Positions 1 to 5,815 of a stretch of DNA of 8,984 nt are shown piece by piece. Under the pieces are notes generated by a model that was not told where the DNA came from, ran no database searches, and saw only the letters and a list, made by a program, of their open reading frames with translations. This stretch comes from Treponema sp. (GTDB lineage: Bacteria > Spirochaetota > Spirochaetia > Treponematales > Treponemataceae): positions 1-8,984 of the forward strand of contig JAEETM010000114.1 of NCBI GenBank assembly GCA_016290335.1, written 5' to 3'. Positions within the stretch are counted from its first letter, which is position 1, and the number at the start of each line of letters is the position of its first letter. Made by a program: the position numbers and the translations under genes.

Positions 1-115
1 CGAAGGGTAATGATTTCCTTCATAAAAAATCCGAACCCAACATTTATTTTTGTTGAATTGATTTGAGTCAGCTTTATAAAAAAAACTGAAAAAAAATGCA
101 GTCAATCGTCAGAAC

Positions 116-146
116 AAAAACCGGCGATTTCTAATCGCTCGTTTTT
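116..146. terminator. Bidirectional terminator-like hairpin
   Basis: GCGATT (124-129) and AATCGC (133-138) form a perfect 6-bp stem with a 3-nt loop. It is flanked by AAAAAC (116-121) and GTTTTT (141-146), which extend the stem across a 2x2 mismatch. Either strand therefore shows a hairpin ending in a T run. On the minus strand it would end the RNA begun near 238, or act as an attenuator for a gene farther left. It could also catch transcripts leaving the three-gene operon at 342-1407. Confidence 0.5.
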
Positions 147-186
147 CTTCCAGAACCTTGCTTGTTCTATTTCTTTCCTTCCCTGT

Positions 187-199
187 GCTGTCAAAGACC
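187..199 (-). promoter_or_regulatory. boxA-like antitermination element
   Basis: The minus strand reads GGTCTTTGACAGC. It resembles the boxA consensus found in leaders upstream of bacterial 16S rRNA (TCTTT followed by A/G-ACA), where NusB and NusE load to prevent premature termination. It lies about 40 nt into the predicted transcript, just after the 5' hairpin, which is a typical place. The match is partial at the 5' side of the motif, so this is suggestive only. Confidence 0.4.
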
Positions 200-244
200 T
201 GAACCATCGCGTTTCGGCACTGCCGTGTCGCGACGGTGAATAGT

Positions 245-273
245 AATATACACCCTCATTCCCTTTCTGTCAA
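245..273 (-). promoter_or_regulatory. Strong rRNA-type promoter
   Basis: Read on the minus strand, a perfect TTGACA (268-273) is followed after exactly 17 bp by TATATT (245-250). Immediately upstream, 274-341 is a run of A-tracts on the minus strand, like the UP element that boosts rRNA promoters. Transcription would start near 237-239 and run toward the left edge. It points away from all complete genes in the window, so its target is the structured RNA at 116-238 and/or a gene beyond position 1. This is the best sigma-70-type promoter in the window. Confidence 0.8.
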
Positions 274-341
274 GTGTAACTTTAATTTTTTTCGCTTTTT
301 TTTGAACTTTTTGTTATTTTTTTTCACTTTTTTTTGGCACA

Positions 342-938
342 TCAGCTTCCTTTATAAAACCACTTTTCGCCATCTGTATATTCAATTTCACTTATATAGA
401 TAAAATCAATTTCATACTGAATACCCGTGTAACCTTCATCATCTGAAAAACCAAAAAGACTCTCAGGTTCCAGCGGATAAACAAAAACCACTCTTTCATT
501 ACCGCCCACCCTTTCTTCAACCCGCCAGACAAATTGGTGAAGCACGCCATCACCCCACCCATAACCGGCACTTTCATCACCACCACCAAAATCATAATCT
601 CCATCCCCCCTCTCGAAACCTGCACCATAATCAGCATCATAGTCTGCGGCATAATCAGCACCATAATCTGCACTTTCATCAACCGAAACATAAACAACAA
701 CCGTGAAGCAGACAATATCTTTCTTACTTTTATTTTTCAAACAAATCTCAATACCGGAACAATCATTACTAACCTGCGCGCTATTCCTGTACGGCTTTTT
801 TAATTTAACATCCAATTCCCCCTGCTTCCCCAGCCCGGCAAACAGGTTGGCAAACAAGCTGGTAAACGGGTTTGCAAACAAACTGCCACAAAAACTGCCC
901 AAAACAAAAAGCATAAAAAAACAAACACCCCTTTTCAC
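342..938 (-). CDS. Exported protein with tandem repeats, unknown function
   Basis: A 198-residue protein I do not recognise. It starts at a GTG at 938, chosen because a strong GGAGG-type ribosome binding site lies 6 nt upstream and the GTGA overlaps the stop of the preceding gene. Residues 1-22 are a clear signal peptide (basic KR, then a hydrophobic stretch ending LFA before N23). A consensus lipobox is absent: C17 is preceded by F, not a small residue. Residues 41-85 and 132-198 are rich in alternating hydrophobic beta-strand patterns, with LKNKSKKDI and a C-terminal IEYTDGEKWFYKG that suggest a secreted beta-sandwich domain. Residues 86-131 form an acidic Gly/Asp/Tyr-rich linker with a 4-residue repeat. 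It is the last gene of an overlapping three-gene operon. The role is probably periplasmic or surface-exposed, by inference only. Confidence 0.75.
   Translation of the reverse strand: MKRGVCFFMLFVLGSFCGSLFANPFTSLFANLFAGLGKQGELDVKLKKPYRNSAQVSNDCSGIEICLKNKSKKDIVCFTVVVYVSVDESADYGADYAADYDADYGAGFERGDGDYDFGGGDESAGYGWGDGVLHQFVWRVEERVGGNERVVFVYPLEPESLFGFSDDEGYTGIQYEIDFIYISEIEYTDGEKWFYKGS
624..671 (-). repeat. 12-nt tandem array, four units (Ala-Asp-Tyr-X)
   Basis: Four degenerate 12-nt units inside the exported-protein gene encode ADYG, ADYA, ADYD and ADYG (residues 90-105). Unit length is a multiple of three, so gain or loss of units would change linker length without a frameshift. Silent differences between units (GCT/GCA, GAT/GAC) show the array is not freshly duplicated. 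Confidence 0.85.
834..881 (-). repeat. 12-nt tandem array at signal peptide end (LFAN-like)
   Basis: Residues 20-35 of the same exported protein are four 4-codon units: LFAN, PFTS, LFAN, LFAG. The underlying DNA repeats about every 12 nt with substitutions. The array starts inside the signal peptide and repeats its cleavage-site-like LFA/N three times, so several signal peptidase positions are possible. Confidence 0.75.
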
Positions 939-1132
939 AATCCCCCTCCATTCTTTCGGTACAGCGGACAGACCAGAACATTACGGTGCCTGCAAAGTCC
1001 ATTTACGGGTTTTATATTCAGAATCGGTTCGCCGTTAAAATAAACCGGATTCATAATCCACTTGTGCCCCTTTTCAGTTTCCACGTACTTTGCACAAAAA
1101 CCTGCCGAATGTCCTGTTGAATCTTTTTTCAT
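935..1132 (-). CDS. Small protein of unknown function (65 aa)
   Basis: A 65-residue open frame that is very likely a real gene. Its ATG has a GGAG ribosome binding site 8 nt upstream. It overlaps the preceding stop by 4 nt (ATGA) and the following GTG start by 4 nt (GTGA). The product is basic, cytoplasmic by appearance (no signal or membrane segment), and has three cysteines (C13, C47, C55) and an aromatic central part (KWIMNPVYFNGEPILNI). I recognise no family. It could be a stand-alone small protein working with its neighbours, or a domain that is fused to the upstream 92-residue protein in other genomes. Confidence 0.65.
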   Translation of the reverse strand: MKKDSTGHSAGFCAKYVETEKGHKWIMNPVYFNGEPILNIKPVNGLCRHRNVLVCPLYRKNGGGL

Positions 1133-1407
1133 ATGGCAATCTCCTTTTCAATCCGTTTTTTAATTTCATTCTGACTCGCATAACTGAATACAATCACGGA
1201 ATCTTTTTTAAAGCTTTCCGGACAATCAGGCTGCCTGCGTACATAAGTCAGATACAATTGAAAAGATTTGCACAGTCGTTTTTTTACAGAAGGCTTTTCG
1301 TAGTACGGCACAAGAAAATTAATAAAAGCCCCCTTCTGGTTAATTACTGCCGCACGGTGATAAATAGAATACGCCGGCGCAAGATGATATTCATACTTTT
1401 CTTTCAT
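1129..1407 (-). CDS. Small Tyr-rich basic protein, unknown function (92 aa)
   Basis: First gene of the three-gene operon. The ATG at 1407 follows an AGGGGG ribosome binding site by about 5 nt. The product is basic and unusually rich in tyrosine (nine in 92 residues). It has a hydrophobic patch at residues 28-36 (FINFLVPYY) and a charged C-terminal helix-like end (NEIKKRIEKEI, 80-90). There is no signal peptide and no recognised motif. The stop overlaps the next start by 4 nt. The inverted, ssb-shared repeat lies directly upstream, with its last conserved 9 bp running into the start codon. Toxin-antitoxin or phage-remnant roles are conceivable from size and arrangement, but nothing in the residues supports either. 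Confidence 0.65.
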   Translation of the reverse strand: MKEKYEYHLAPAYSIYHRAAVINQKGAFINFLVPYYEKPSVKKRLCKSFQLYLTYVRRQPDCPESFKKDSVIVFSYASQNEIKKRIEKEIAI

Positions 1408-1493
1408 AAAATCCCCCTACATATATAATCTCAAAAGTTTGAGATTTCGGACCATTTTTTGAAAAAAAAGTTTAAAAAAATTACAAAAAAAAT
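1406..1493 (-). repeat. Palindromic upstream element, copy 1
   Basis: The core at 1428-1462 is 35 bp identical to the reverse complement of 7864-7898. It holds the 18-bp palindrome ATCTCAAAAGTTTGAGAT (1428-1445; 8-bp arms, 2-bp centre), then TTCGGACCATTTTTTGA. Similarity continues into the A/T-rich tract to about 1493, and on the other side to a 9-bp identity (1406-1414) at the same distance from the palindrome in both copies. In copy 1 this last block contains the spacer and the first bases of the start codon at 1407. Read on the minus strand, the palindrome precedes a TATATA that could be a -10 element, which would place it in the promoter spacer as an operator would be. No good -35 is visible. 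Confidence 0.85.
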
Positions 1494-1501
1494 GAAAAAT
1501 A

Positions 1502-1530
1502 TTAACAAATGCGTGTTTTTCTGATAAAAT
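1502..1530 (+). promoter_or_regulatory. corA promoter with extended -10
   Basis: TTAACA (1502-1507), a 17-bp spacer, then TAAAAT (1525-1530) preceded by TG one base upstream (1522-1523), making an extended -10. Start of transcription is expected near 1537. This drives the leader ORF and corA, leaving a leader of roughly 280 nt before the corA start. Confidence 0.7.
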
Positions 1531-1549
1531 AGCCATATCAGTTTGATAA

Positions 1550-1584
1550 AGTTGCGTATCAGTCAGCTGCATATTCAACTTTTT
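1550..1584 (+). terminator. Attenuator-like hairpin in corA leader
   Basis: AGTTG (1550-1554) pairs with CAACT (1576-1580). Inside, TAT pairs with ATA and CAG with CTG around a TCAG loop, with one small mismatch region and one bulge. A short T run follows (1580-1584). The stem is imperfect and the T run short, so this is a weak terminator or a pausing hairpin at best. It lies about 15 nt into the transcript. Confidence 0.3.
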
Positions 1585-1607
1585 ATCTTAATTTTCAGGA
1601 GGTAGAT

Positions 1608-1685
1608 ATGGACAGTGGTAGTTCGAGTTATCCCTTATGTCTCATAGCTGATGTTGAAAACCTTCTGAAGATTTTTATGTCCTAA
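1608..1685 (+). CDS. Leader peptide ORF upstream of corA (25 aa)
   Basis: The ATG at 1608 is preceded by AGGAGG with a 6-nt gap, the best ribosome binding site in this part of the window. The 25-codon frame begins MDSGSSSYPLC, continues with a mildly hydrophobic, acidic stretch and ends at TAA 1683-1685. It lies 133 nt before corA in the same predicted transcript. Salmonella corA has a leader ORF, corL, whose translation controls Rho-dependent termination; this could be an analogue. Sequence similarity to CorL is not evident to me and such short peptides rarely conserve it. Confidence 0.5.
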   Translation: MDSGSSSYPLCLIADVENLLKIFMS

Positions 1686-1818
1686 GTTTGTTCATTGCTA
1701 ATCACTGAATTACTTAATCAAAACACGCTCACAAAAATCATAAAAATCCGCAGCAGGTTGTAGTTTTTATTCAAAGAAATGCTGCTCGCGTTTCTTAACT
1801 TTCAGGAGTATAAAAAAA

Positions 1819-2877
1819 ATGATTACATACTGGCAGCAACTGGACGGATTTTTTTCCAAGCAAAAAAAAGATGAAATTGACGAAAAGCTTCCTTTGTGGA
1901 TTGATGCACGAAATGTAACACGCGATGAAACAACGGAGCTTCAGGAAGAATACGAAATTGACCCGGATCATATCCTCGATATTCTCGACCCGGATGAGCT
2001 TTCGCGCCTTGAAGACGGTGAAGACTATATCCTTACAATCGTGCGAGTTCCAATTTACGACCCTAACGAAGAAACACCCTATTTTACAGTTCCGGTCGGT
2101 ATTATCATAAAAGGCAAAACCATCATCACCATATGCTGGACAGACAGTGAAGTTTTAAAAGATTTTGGTACAAACAGAATTAAAAATGTGCGCCTTACCG
2201 ATTTTCCATCGTTCATCGTGCAGATTCTGAACCGTGCCAACTTAAACTTTCTGCGTTACCTTAAGGAAATAAACAGACGCTTAAAGAGCATTCAGAACGA
2301 AATGCAGATGGAAATTGAAAACAAAGAGATTATGCAGATGCTCAGTCTTGAAAAATCTCTTGTTTATTTTACAACTTCCCTTAAATCAAACTCACTGCTG
2401 CTCGAAAAAATGCGAACAACAAGACTTATTAAGTTTGATGAAGAGGATATTGATTTTGTAGAAGGCGTTAAGATTGATAACCGCCAGGCAATTGAAATGG
2501 CCGATACCTATTCAAACATTTTATTCGGCGTTATGGATGCGTATTCTTCGGTAATCTCAAACAACCTGAACGTTGTAATGAAAAAGCTTGCAATTATCAA
2601 CCTGGTAATGATGGCGCCAACCTTTGTAACAAGCTACTTTGGTATGAACTTTAAGCTGCCGTTCGAAACAATGCCTGGTTATGTTCCTGTAATTCTTGCA
2701 ACAGTTCTCTGTATAATTTCGGTATTTATCTGCAGCTGGCTTTTAAAGTTCAACAAGGATACGATTAAGGCAATTAAAAACGCAAAAAGAGATTCGCGCA
2801 AGCATAAAAAATCTTTAAGAATTGAAACACGCCGGATTAAAAATCAGGAGAAGAAGATTTCACACAAATCTAATTAA
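1819..2877 (+). CDS. corA: CorA-family magnesium/divalent cation channel
   Basis: A 352-residue inner-membrane protein of the CorA metal ion transporter family, which forms a homopentameric channel for Mg2+ (and Co2+/Ni2+ in some members). The N-terminal acidic cytoplasmic domain (about 1-200) leads through a long helix into two C-terminal membrane segments (about 257-273 and 290-310). The signature GMN motif (residues 275-277, in YFGMNF) is intact at the loop between them, so the pore should be functional. Full length for the family. A strongly basic tail (about 318-352) follows the second membrane helix, on the cytoplasmic side. Start supported by AGGAG 10 nt upstream. It is monocistronic apart from a leader ORF, and its stop overlaps the stop of the convergent gene by 4 nt. 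Confidence 0.93.
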   Translation: MITYWQQLDGFFSKQKKDEIDEKLPLWIDARNVTRDETTELQEEYEIDPDHILDILDPDELSRLEDGEDYILTIVRVPIYDPNEETPYFTVPVGIIIKGKTIITICWTDSEVLKDFGTNRIKNVRLTDFPSFIVQILNRANLNFLRYLKEINRRLKSIQNEMQMEIENKEIMQMLSLEKSLVYFTTSLKSNSLLLEKMRTTRLIKFDEEDIDFVEGVKIDNRQAIEMADTYSNILFGVMDAYSSVISNNLNVVMKKLAIINLVMMAPTFVTSYFGMNFKLPFETMPGYVPVILATVLCIISVFICSWLLKFNKDTIKAIKNAKRDSRKHKKSLRIETRRIKNQEKKISHKSN

Positions 2878-3806
2878 TTTCCAACCGAGCAGGCAATTCT
2901 AAAACCGAAATAATTGTACTTTTCGTTAGGGTCAAAGCAATAACGGTCTCCGGCATAATAAAACATTGTAAAAGAAGCCCAGCTTCCACCACGGCTCACT
3001 CTTTCATAGCCAACCGCCGGCCCGTATTCATTATCGGCAGTATAATCTGCAAACCAATCCCAGCAGAACTCCAGAAGATTTCCACTCATATCATAAAGCC
3101 CGGCCTTGTTGGCATTTCCGGTTGCCGGCATGGCAAGAGTATCTGGGTCAAACGGGACACCCGCAGTTCCTACAATGTGAGTTGAACTTGCATTTTCAAA
3201 AGTCCACGCATACAAAAGCCCTTCTTCACCGTCAGTTCCGGATTGTCCGCTTACAAGATTTCCTTTCTGAAAAGAGCCCTTATCGCGCCGTGCCGCATAT
3301 TCCCATTCGGCTTCGCTGGGCAGTCTGTAACCGTCCGCCTCCCAGTTGCATTCACACAAATCGCAGGAAGCAGTATCACCTGAATCACGAAGAACAGCCC
3401 CATTGTAAGTGTAGCACGGAGTTCTTCCCTTTATTTCGCTGAGGGCATTACACCAGACAATTGCATCATACCAGCTTATCATTGTAACCGGCTGGCAGGC
3501 ATTTTCTGATGTAACAGGAGCCGCTCTTTTTCCGTGAGAACCAGGCTGACCCGGATTTTCAAAATAGTAACCCAAATCTTCTGCCGCAATTCTTGTCTGA
3601 TACCACAAGCCGTAAGTTGTTTCATATTTATTTATTGAAAATGGCTGCAAAGTTCTTAATGCGGTAAGAGTCTGGCAATCTTCGCCAATTGTATACGTGA
3701 GATTTGATTTAAAAGTTACAAAGCTGATATGAGAAAACTTTGATTCTGCAAAAAGACCAAAAAAAAGTGAAAAACAATAAATTAGCGCGGTTATCTTCTT
3801 CATCAT
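2874..3806 (-). CDS. Exported SUMF1/FGE-sulfatase-domain protein
   Basis: 310 residues from the ATG at 3806 (309 from the adjacent ATG at 3803). I prefer these to the in-frame GTG at 3839, because a GGGAGG site lies just upstream of them, though 13-16 nt away, and the signal peptide (MMKKITALIYCFSLFFGLFA) begins there. Family hallmarks are present: ISWYDAIVWCNALS (110-123), YRLPSEAEWEYAAR (160-173), GLYDMSGNLLEFCWDW (236-251), RVSRGGSW (269-276) and GFRIA (301-305). The two catalytic cysteines of true formylglycine-generating enzyme appear replaced by Ser and Tyr after GGSW, so sulfatase activation is unlikely. Such domains in treponemes often act as carbohydrate- or ligand-binding or lectin-like exported proteins; its exact role is unknown. 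Last gene of the hisC operon, 45 nt after the phosphoesterase. Confidence 0.88.
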   Translation of the reverse strand: MMKKITALIYCFSLFFGLFAESKFSHISFVTFKSNLTYTIGEDCQTLTALRTLQPFSINKYETTYGLWYQTRIAAEDLGYYFENPGQPGSHGKRAAPVTSENACQPVTMISWYDAIVWCNALSEIKGRTPCYTYNGAVLRDSGDTASCDLCECNWEADGYRLPSEAEWEYAARRDKGSFQKGNLVSGQSGTDGEEGLLYAWTFENASSTHIVGTAGVPFDPDTLAMPATGNANKAGLYDMSGNLLEFCWDWFADYTADNEYGPAVGYERVSRGGSWASFTMFYYAGDRYCFDPNEKYNYFGFRIACSVGN

Positions 3807-3851
3807 AATTCTGATTAATCCTCCCGGCTTAAAGTTCACTGCGTAAAAGCT

Positions 3852-4556
3852 TTAAAGCTTACACAAGTCTGTCCGAACAACTGTCCAGCAATCAACTTTT
3901 TTTTCTATTTCAAGCCAGGCATAATTTCCTTCTCCAAGGCTGCCCGGATTTATTACTGTTGTTTCGCCGATTTTTTCCACACCAATTCCTTCGTGAATAT
4001 GTCCGCAGATTACGGCAAGCGGCTGATTTTTAAGGATATAATCTGTGAACTTCTGGCTTCCTGCATGAAGAACAGGATTAACCTTATCGCAGAACTGTCC
4101 CTTTGGAGGATTGTGGCTGATGAGAATAAGGTTTTTCCAGAGTGTACTGTCGCTGTTCTCTGAAACTGCATTTTCAACAATCGCAAAATCTTCAAGGATT
4201 TCTTCTTCTGTGCGCTCAAACTCAGTTTTTCCGGTAAACTTAGTTCCGCCGCCGGCACCTGCAATTGCAAGTCCGTCGTGGAAAGCAAGTGTTTTTTCTA
4301 CACAGATATCATTTTCTTCCATGTCGGCAAGGAAATCTTCATTATCGCAATTTCCAAGAACTGAAAAAATTGTTTCGTGCTTTGAACAGAGAGCCTTTAA
4401 GGCACCCTCGCCTGTTTCCGGCTTAAAGCATTCTGCAAAGTCACCTGCAAAAAGCACTGCATCTGCCTGAGAAAAAATCTCGTCCATTTTGTCGAGCACG
4501 GAATTATTTGCATGCAAATCGCTTATAACTAAAAGTTTCATTTTATCAGCACTCAT
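3852..4556 (-). CDS. Calcineurin-like metallophosphoesterase (YfcE-type)
   Basis: 234 residues. All motifs of a binuclear metallophosphoesterase are in place: SDLH (D13, H15), GD (38-39), GNCD (68-71), SHNPP (H148) and GHIH (185-188), with NPGS (203-206) as in YfcE/MJ0936-like phosphodiesterases. Likely a cytoplasmic Mn2+-dependent phosphodiesterase of unknown physiological substrate. The family is usually about 160-185 residues; extra length comes from an insertion at roughly 75-140, including a Glu-rich stretch (TEFERTEEEILEDF). The start at 4556 is favoured over M6, because GGAGG lies 7 nt upstream and the ATGA overlaps the hisC stop by 4 nt, implying translational coupling. A role in histidine synthesis is not implied by the family. 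Confidence 0.9.
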   Translation of the reverse strand: MSADKMKLLVISDLHANNSVLDKMDEIFSQADAVLFAGDFAECFKPETGEGALKALCSKHETIFSVLGNCDNEDFLADMEENDICVEKTLAFHDGLAIAGAGGGTKFTGKTEFERTEEEILEDFAIVENAVSENSDSTLWKNLILISHNPPKGQFCDKVNPVLHAGSQKFTDYILKNQPLAVICGHIHEGIGVEKIGETTVINPGSLGEGNYAWLEIEKKVDCWTVVRTDLCKL

Positions 4557-5710
4557 TTTATTGCCTCCAGGATTGCTTTTCTCAGTTCATCCATCTGCTG
4601 TTTTGTTCCAATTGTAATTCTTACAAAATCTTCTATGCCGGGTGTGTTAAAGTGACGGATTAATAATCCCTGTTTTTTAACACGCTTATATAATTCGTCA
4701 CCGCCAATTCCCTGTTTCTTTGCAAATAAGAAATTAGTCTGGCTCCTTAATACATAAAAGCCGTTTTCTACCAAAAAGTTATAAAAGCTTTCCCTTTCGT
4801 CTGCAACTTTTCTTGCGCAGTCAGCATAATAAGCTGGATTTTTACAGGCTGCCGTGCCCGAAACCTGTGCTATTGCATCAAGCGGAAAGTGATTTACACT
4901 GTTTTTTACCGTAGTCACTATGTTTACAAGCTCAGGATTTGAAACTATATAACCAAGGCGCTGACCGGCACCGCAAAGGCTTTTCGAAAAAGTTCTGACT
5001 ATTACAAGGTTATTGAACTCAGAAAGAAGCGGTATGCAGCTTTCGCCGCCAAAATCAACGTAAGCTTCGTCTACAATAAAGATTTCGTTTTTATCGGCTG
5101 CAAGAAGCATTTCGCGAACCTGTGCACGGGTAAGACCAAGGCCTGTTGGTGCATTTGGATTTGCAAAGATGATTCCACCATTGTTTTTTGCGGCGTGATT
5201 AAGCATTTCCTTTACATTGAGTGTCCAGTCGTCGTTCAGGGGGATACAATCTGAAGGAATATTATAAAAACCGGCGTAAACGGGATAGAAGCTGTACGTA
5301 AACTGAGGCATTACAAAACGAGAAGCTGAATCAAAAAAAGCGTAGAACACAAAAGAAAGAACTTCATCGCTTCCGTTGCCGGTATAAATCATGTCTGGCG
5401 TTACGGTAAAGGGGATTTTATCCTGTTCGGCAGGCTTTACTTCATCACCATTACAAACTGCACGGCAAAGCACACCGCCAGTTTTATTAAGCATATCTGC
5501 AATTGCCGCATGAAGCTCGTTTGAATCCGGGTCCGGGTAAAGTCCCATTTTTTCCGGATGATTCTGCACAAAATCAAGCACAGCCTTTTGAACACTTGGG
5601 GCCGGCGGATACGGATTTTCGTTAGCATTAAGTTTTATGTAAACTCTGTCCTTAGGCTGTTCTCCAGGCACATAAGGATGCAGGTTTTTCATTCTCGAAG
5701 ATGTAAGCAT
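4553..5710 (-). CDS. hisC: Histidinol-phosphate aminotransferase (HisC-like)
   Basis: 385-residue fold-type I PLP enzyme that transfers the amino group of glutamate to imidazole-acetol phosphate, in the histidine pathway. Motifs: NANENPYPP (28-36), GNGSDE (111-116), NPNAPTG (184-190), DEAYVDF (214-220), FSKS with the PLP lysine K243, AGQRLGY (R251), and RITIGT (R364) for carboxylate binding. It is somewhat longer than typical HisC (about 350-360) because of an insertion near 78-102, which contains two cysteines and a charged stretch. No other his genes are nearby, so a broader aromatic or other aminotransferase role is possible. The start at 5710 lacks a clear ribosome binding site; a -10-like hexamer ends 6 nt upstream, suggesting leaderless translation. 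M7 (5692) is an alternative start. Confidence 0.88.
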   Translation of the reverse strand: MLTSSRMKNLHPYVPGEQPKDRVYIKLNANENPYPPAPSVQKAVLDFVQNHPEKMGLYPDPDSNELHAAIADMLNKTGGVLCRAVCNGDEVKPAEQDKIPFTVTPDMIYTGNGSDEVLSFVFYAFFDSASRFVMPQFTYSFYPVYAGFYNIPSDCIPLNDDWTLNVKEMLNHAAKNNGGIIFANPNAPTGLGLTRAQVREMLLAADKNEIFIVDEAYVDFGGESCIPLLSEFNNLVIVRTFSKSLCGAGQRLGYIVSNPELVNIVTTVKNSVNHFPLDAIAQVSGTAACKNPAYYADCARKVADERESFYNFLVENGFYVLRSQTNFLFAKKQGIGGDELYKRVKKQGLLIRHFNTPGIEDFVRITIGTKQQMDELRKAILEAIK

Positions 5711-5716
5711 ATTTCT

Positions 5717-5745
5717 ACTTTACACTTAAAATGATGAAAAAACAA
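5717..5745 (-). promoter_or_regulatory. Candidate hisC promoter, leaderless
   Basis: TTGTTT (5740-5745), a 17-bp spacer and TAAAGT (5717-5722) on the minus strand. The -10-like hexamer ends 6 nt before the ATG at 5710, so transcription would begin at or next to the start codon. The -35 is poor. Another -35-like TTGCAC lies a little farther upstream (5748-5753) with a weaker partner. Confidence 0.4.
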
Positions 5746-5790
5746 TAGTGCAAAAGCTTTTACCCATTGCTATTACGTCAATTAAAATGT

Positions 5791-5814
5791 GCAGTTTTTG
5801 TACTCAAAAACTGC
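5791..5814. promoter_or_regulatory. Perfect 10-bp inverted repeat, possible operator
   Basis: GCAGTTTTTG (5791-5800), TACT, CAAAAACTGC (5805-5814): 10-bp arms without mismatch around a 4-nt loop. It lies between the divergent hisC and 633-residue genes. No T run follows on either strand, so it does not look like an intrinsic terminator. A dimeric repressor/activator site or an RNA hairpin are the natural readings. Confidence 0.6.
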
Positions 5815-5815
5815 A

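Larger units (their letters stand above)
116..238 (-). ncRNA. Structured leader RNA or small RNA
   Basis: The transcript expected from the promoter at 245-273 begins with a GC-rich hairpin. Positions 229-237 pair with 203-211 (9 bp including one G-U), and inside a symmetric 3x3 loop 222-225 pairs with 215-218. A second small hairpin pairs 164-168 with 152-156. The RNA reaches a terminator-like hairpin at 116-146, giving a product of about 120 nt. A boxA-like element lies at 187-199. Two readings fit: the leader of an rRNA operon whose 16S gene lies beyond the left edge, or a free small RNA. I found no match to the SRP RNA, tmRNA or tRNA signatures that I know. No coding potential was seen. 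Confidence 0.45.
1537..1818 (+). promoter_or_regulatory. Long 5' leader of corA
   Basis: The predicted untranslated region is long for a single transporter gene. It contains, in order, a terminator-like hairpin (1550-1584), a 25-codon ORF with a strong ribosome binding site (1608-1685), and a hairpin-forming pair GCAGCA (1750-1755) / TGCTGC (1780-1785) that ends 18 nt before the AGGAG serving corA. I could not identify a known magnesium riboswitch by eye. The layout is that of a regulated leader, but regulation is inferred. Confidence 0.45.

Noticed and set aside
1..23. Possible gene start on the minus strand (ATG at 23, MKEIITL...) running off the left edge
   Set aside because: Only seven codons are visible and the ribosome binding site is weak. 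It could also lie inside an rRNA leader. It cannot be judged from this window.
534..803. Open frame of 89 codons on the plus strand opposite the exported-protein gene
   Set aside because: It has no ribosome binding site, its product is Thr/Ile-rich low-complexity sequence, and it mirrors the repeat codons of the real gene on the other strand.
3807..3839. GTG at 3839 as start of the SUMF1-domain gene
   Set aside because: No ribosome binding site precedes it, and the extra 11 residues would put a non-hydrophobic extension before a normal signal peptide.
3847..3860. 14-bp perfect palindrome AAGCTTTAAAGCTT at the stop of the phosphoesterase gene
   Set aside because: It is partly coding and AT-rich, has no loop or T run for a terminator, and similar AAAGCTTTT strings occur elsewhere by composition.
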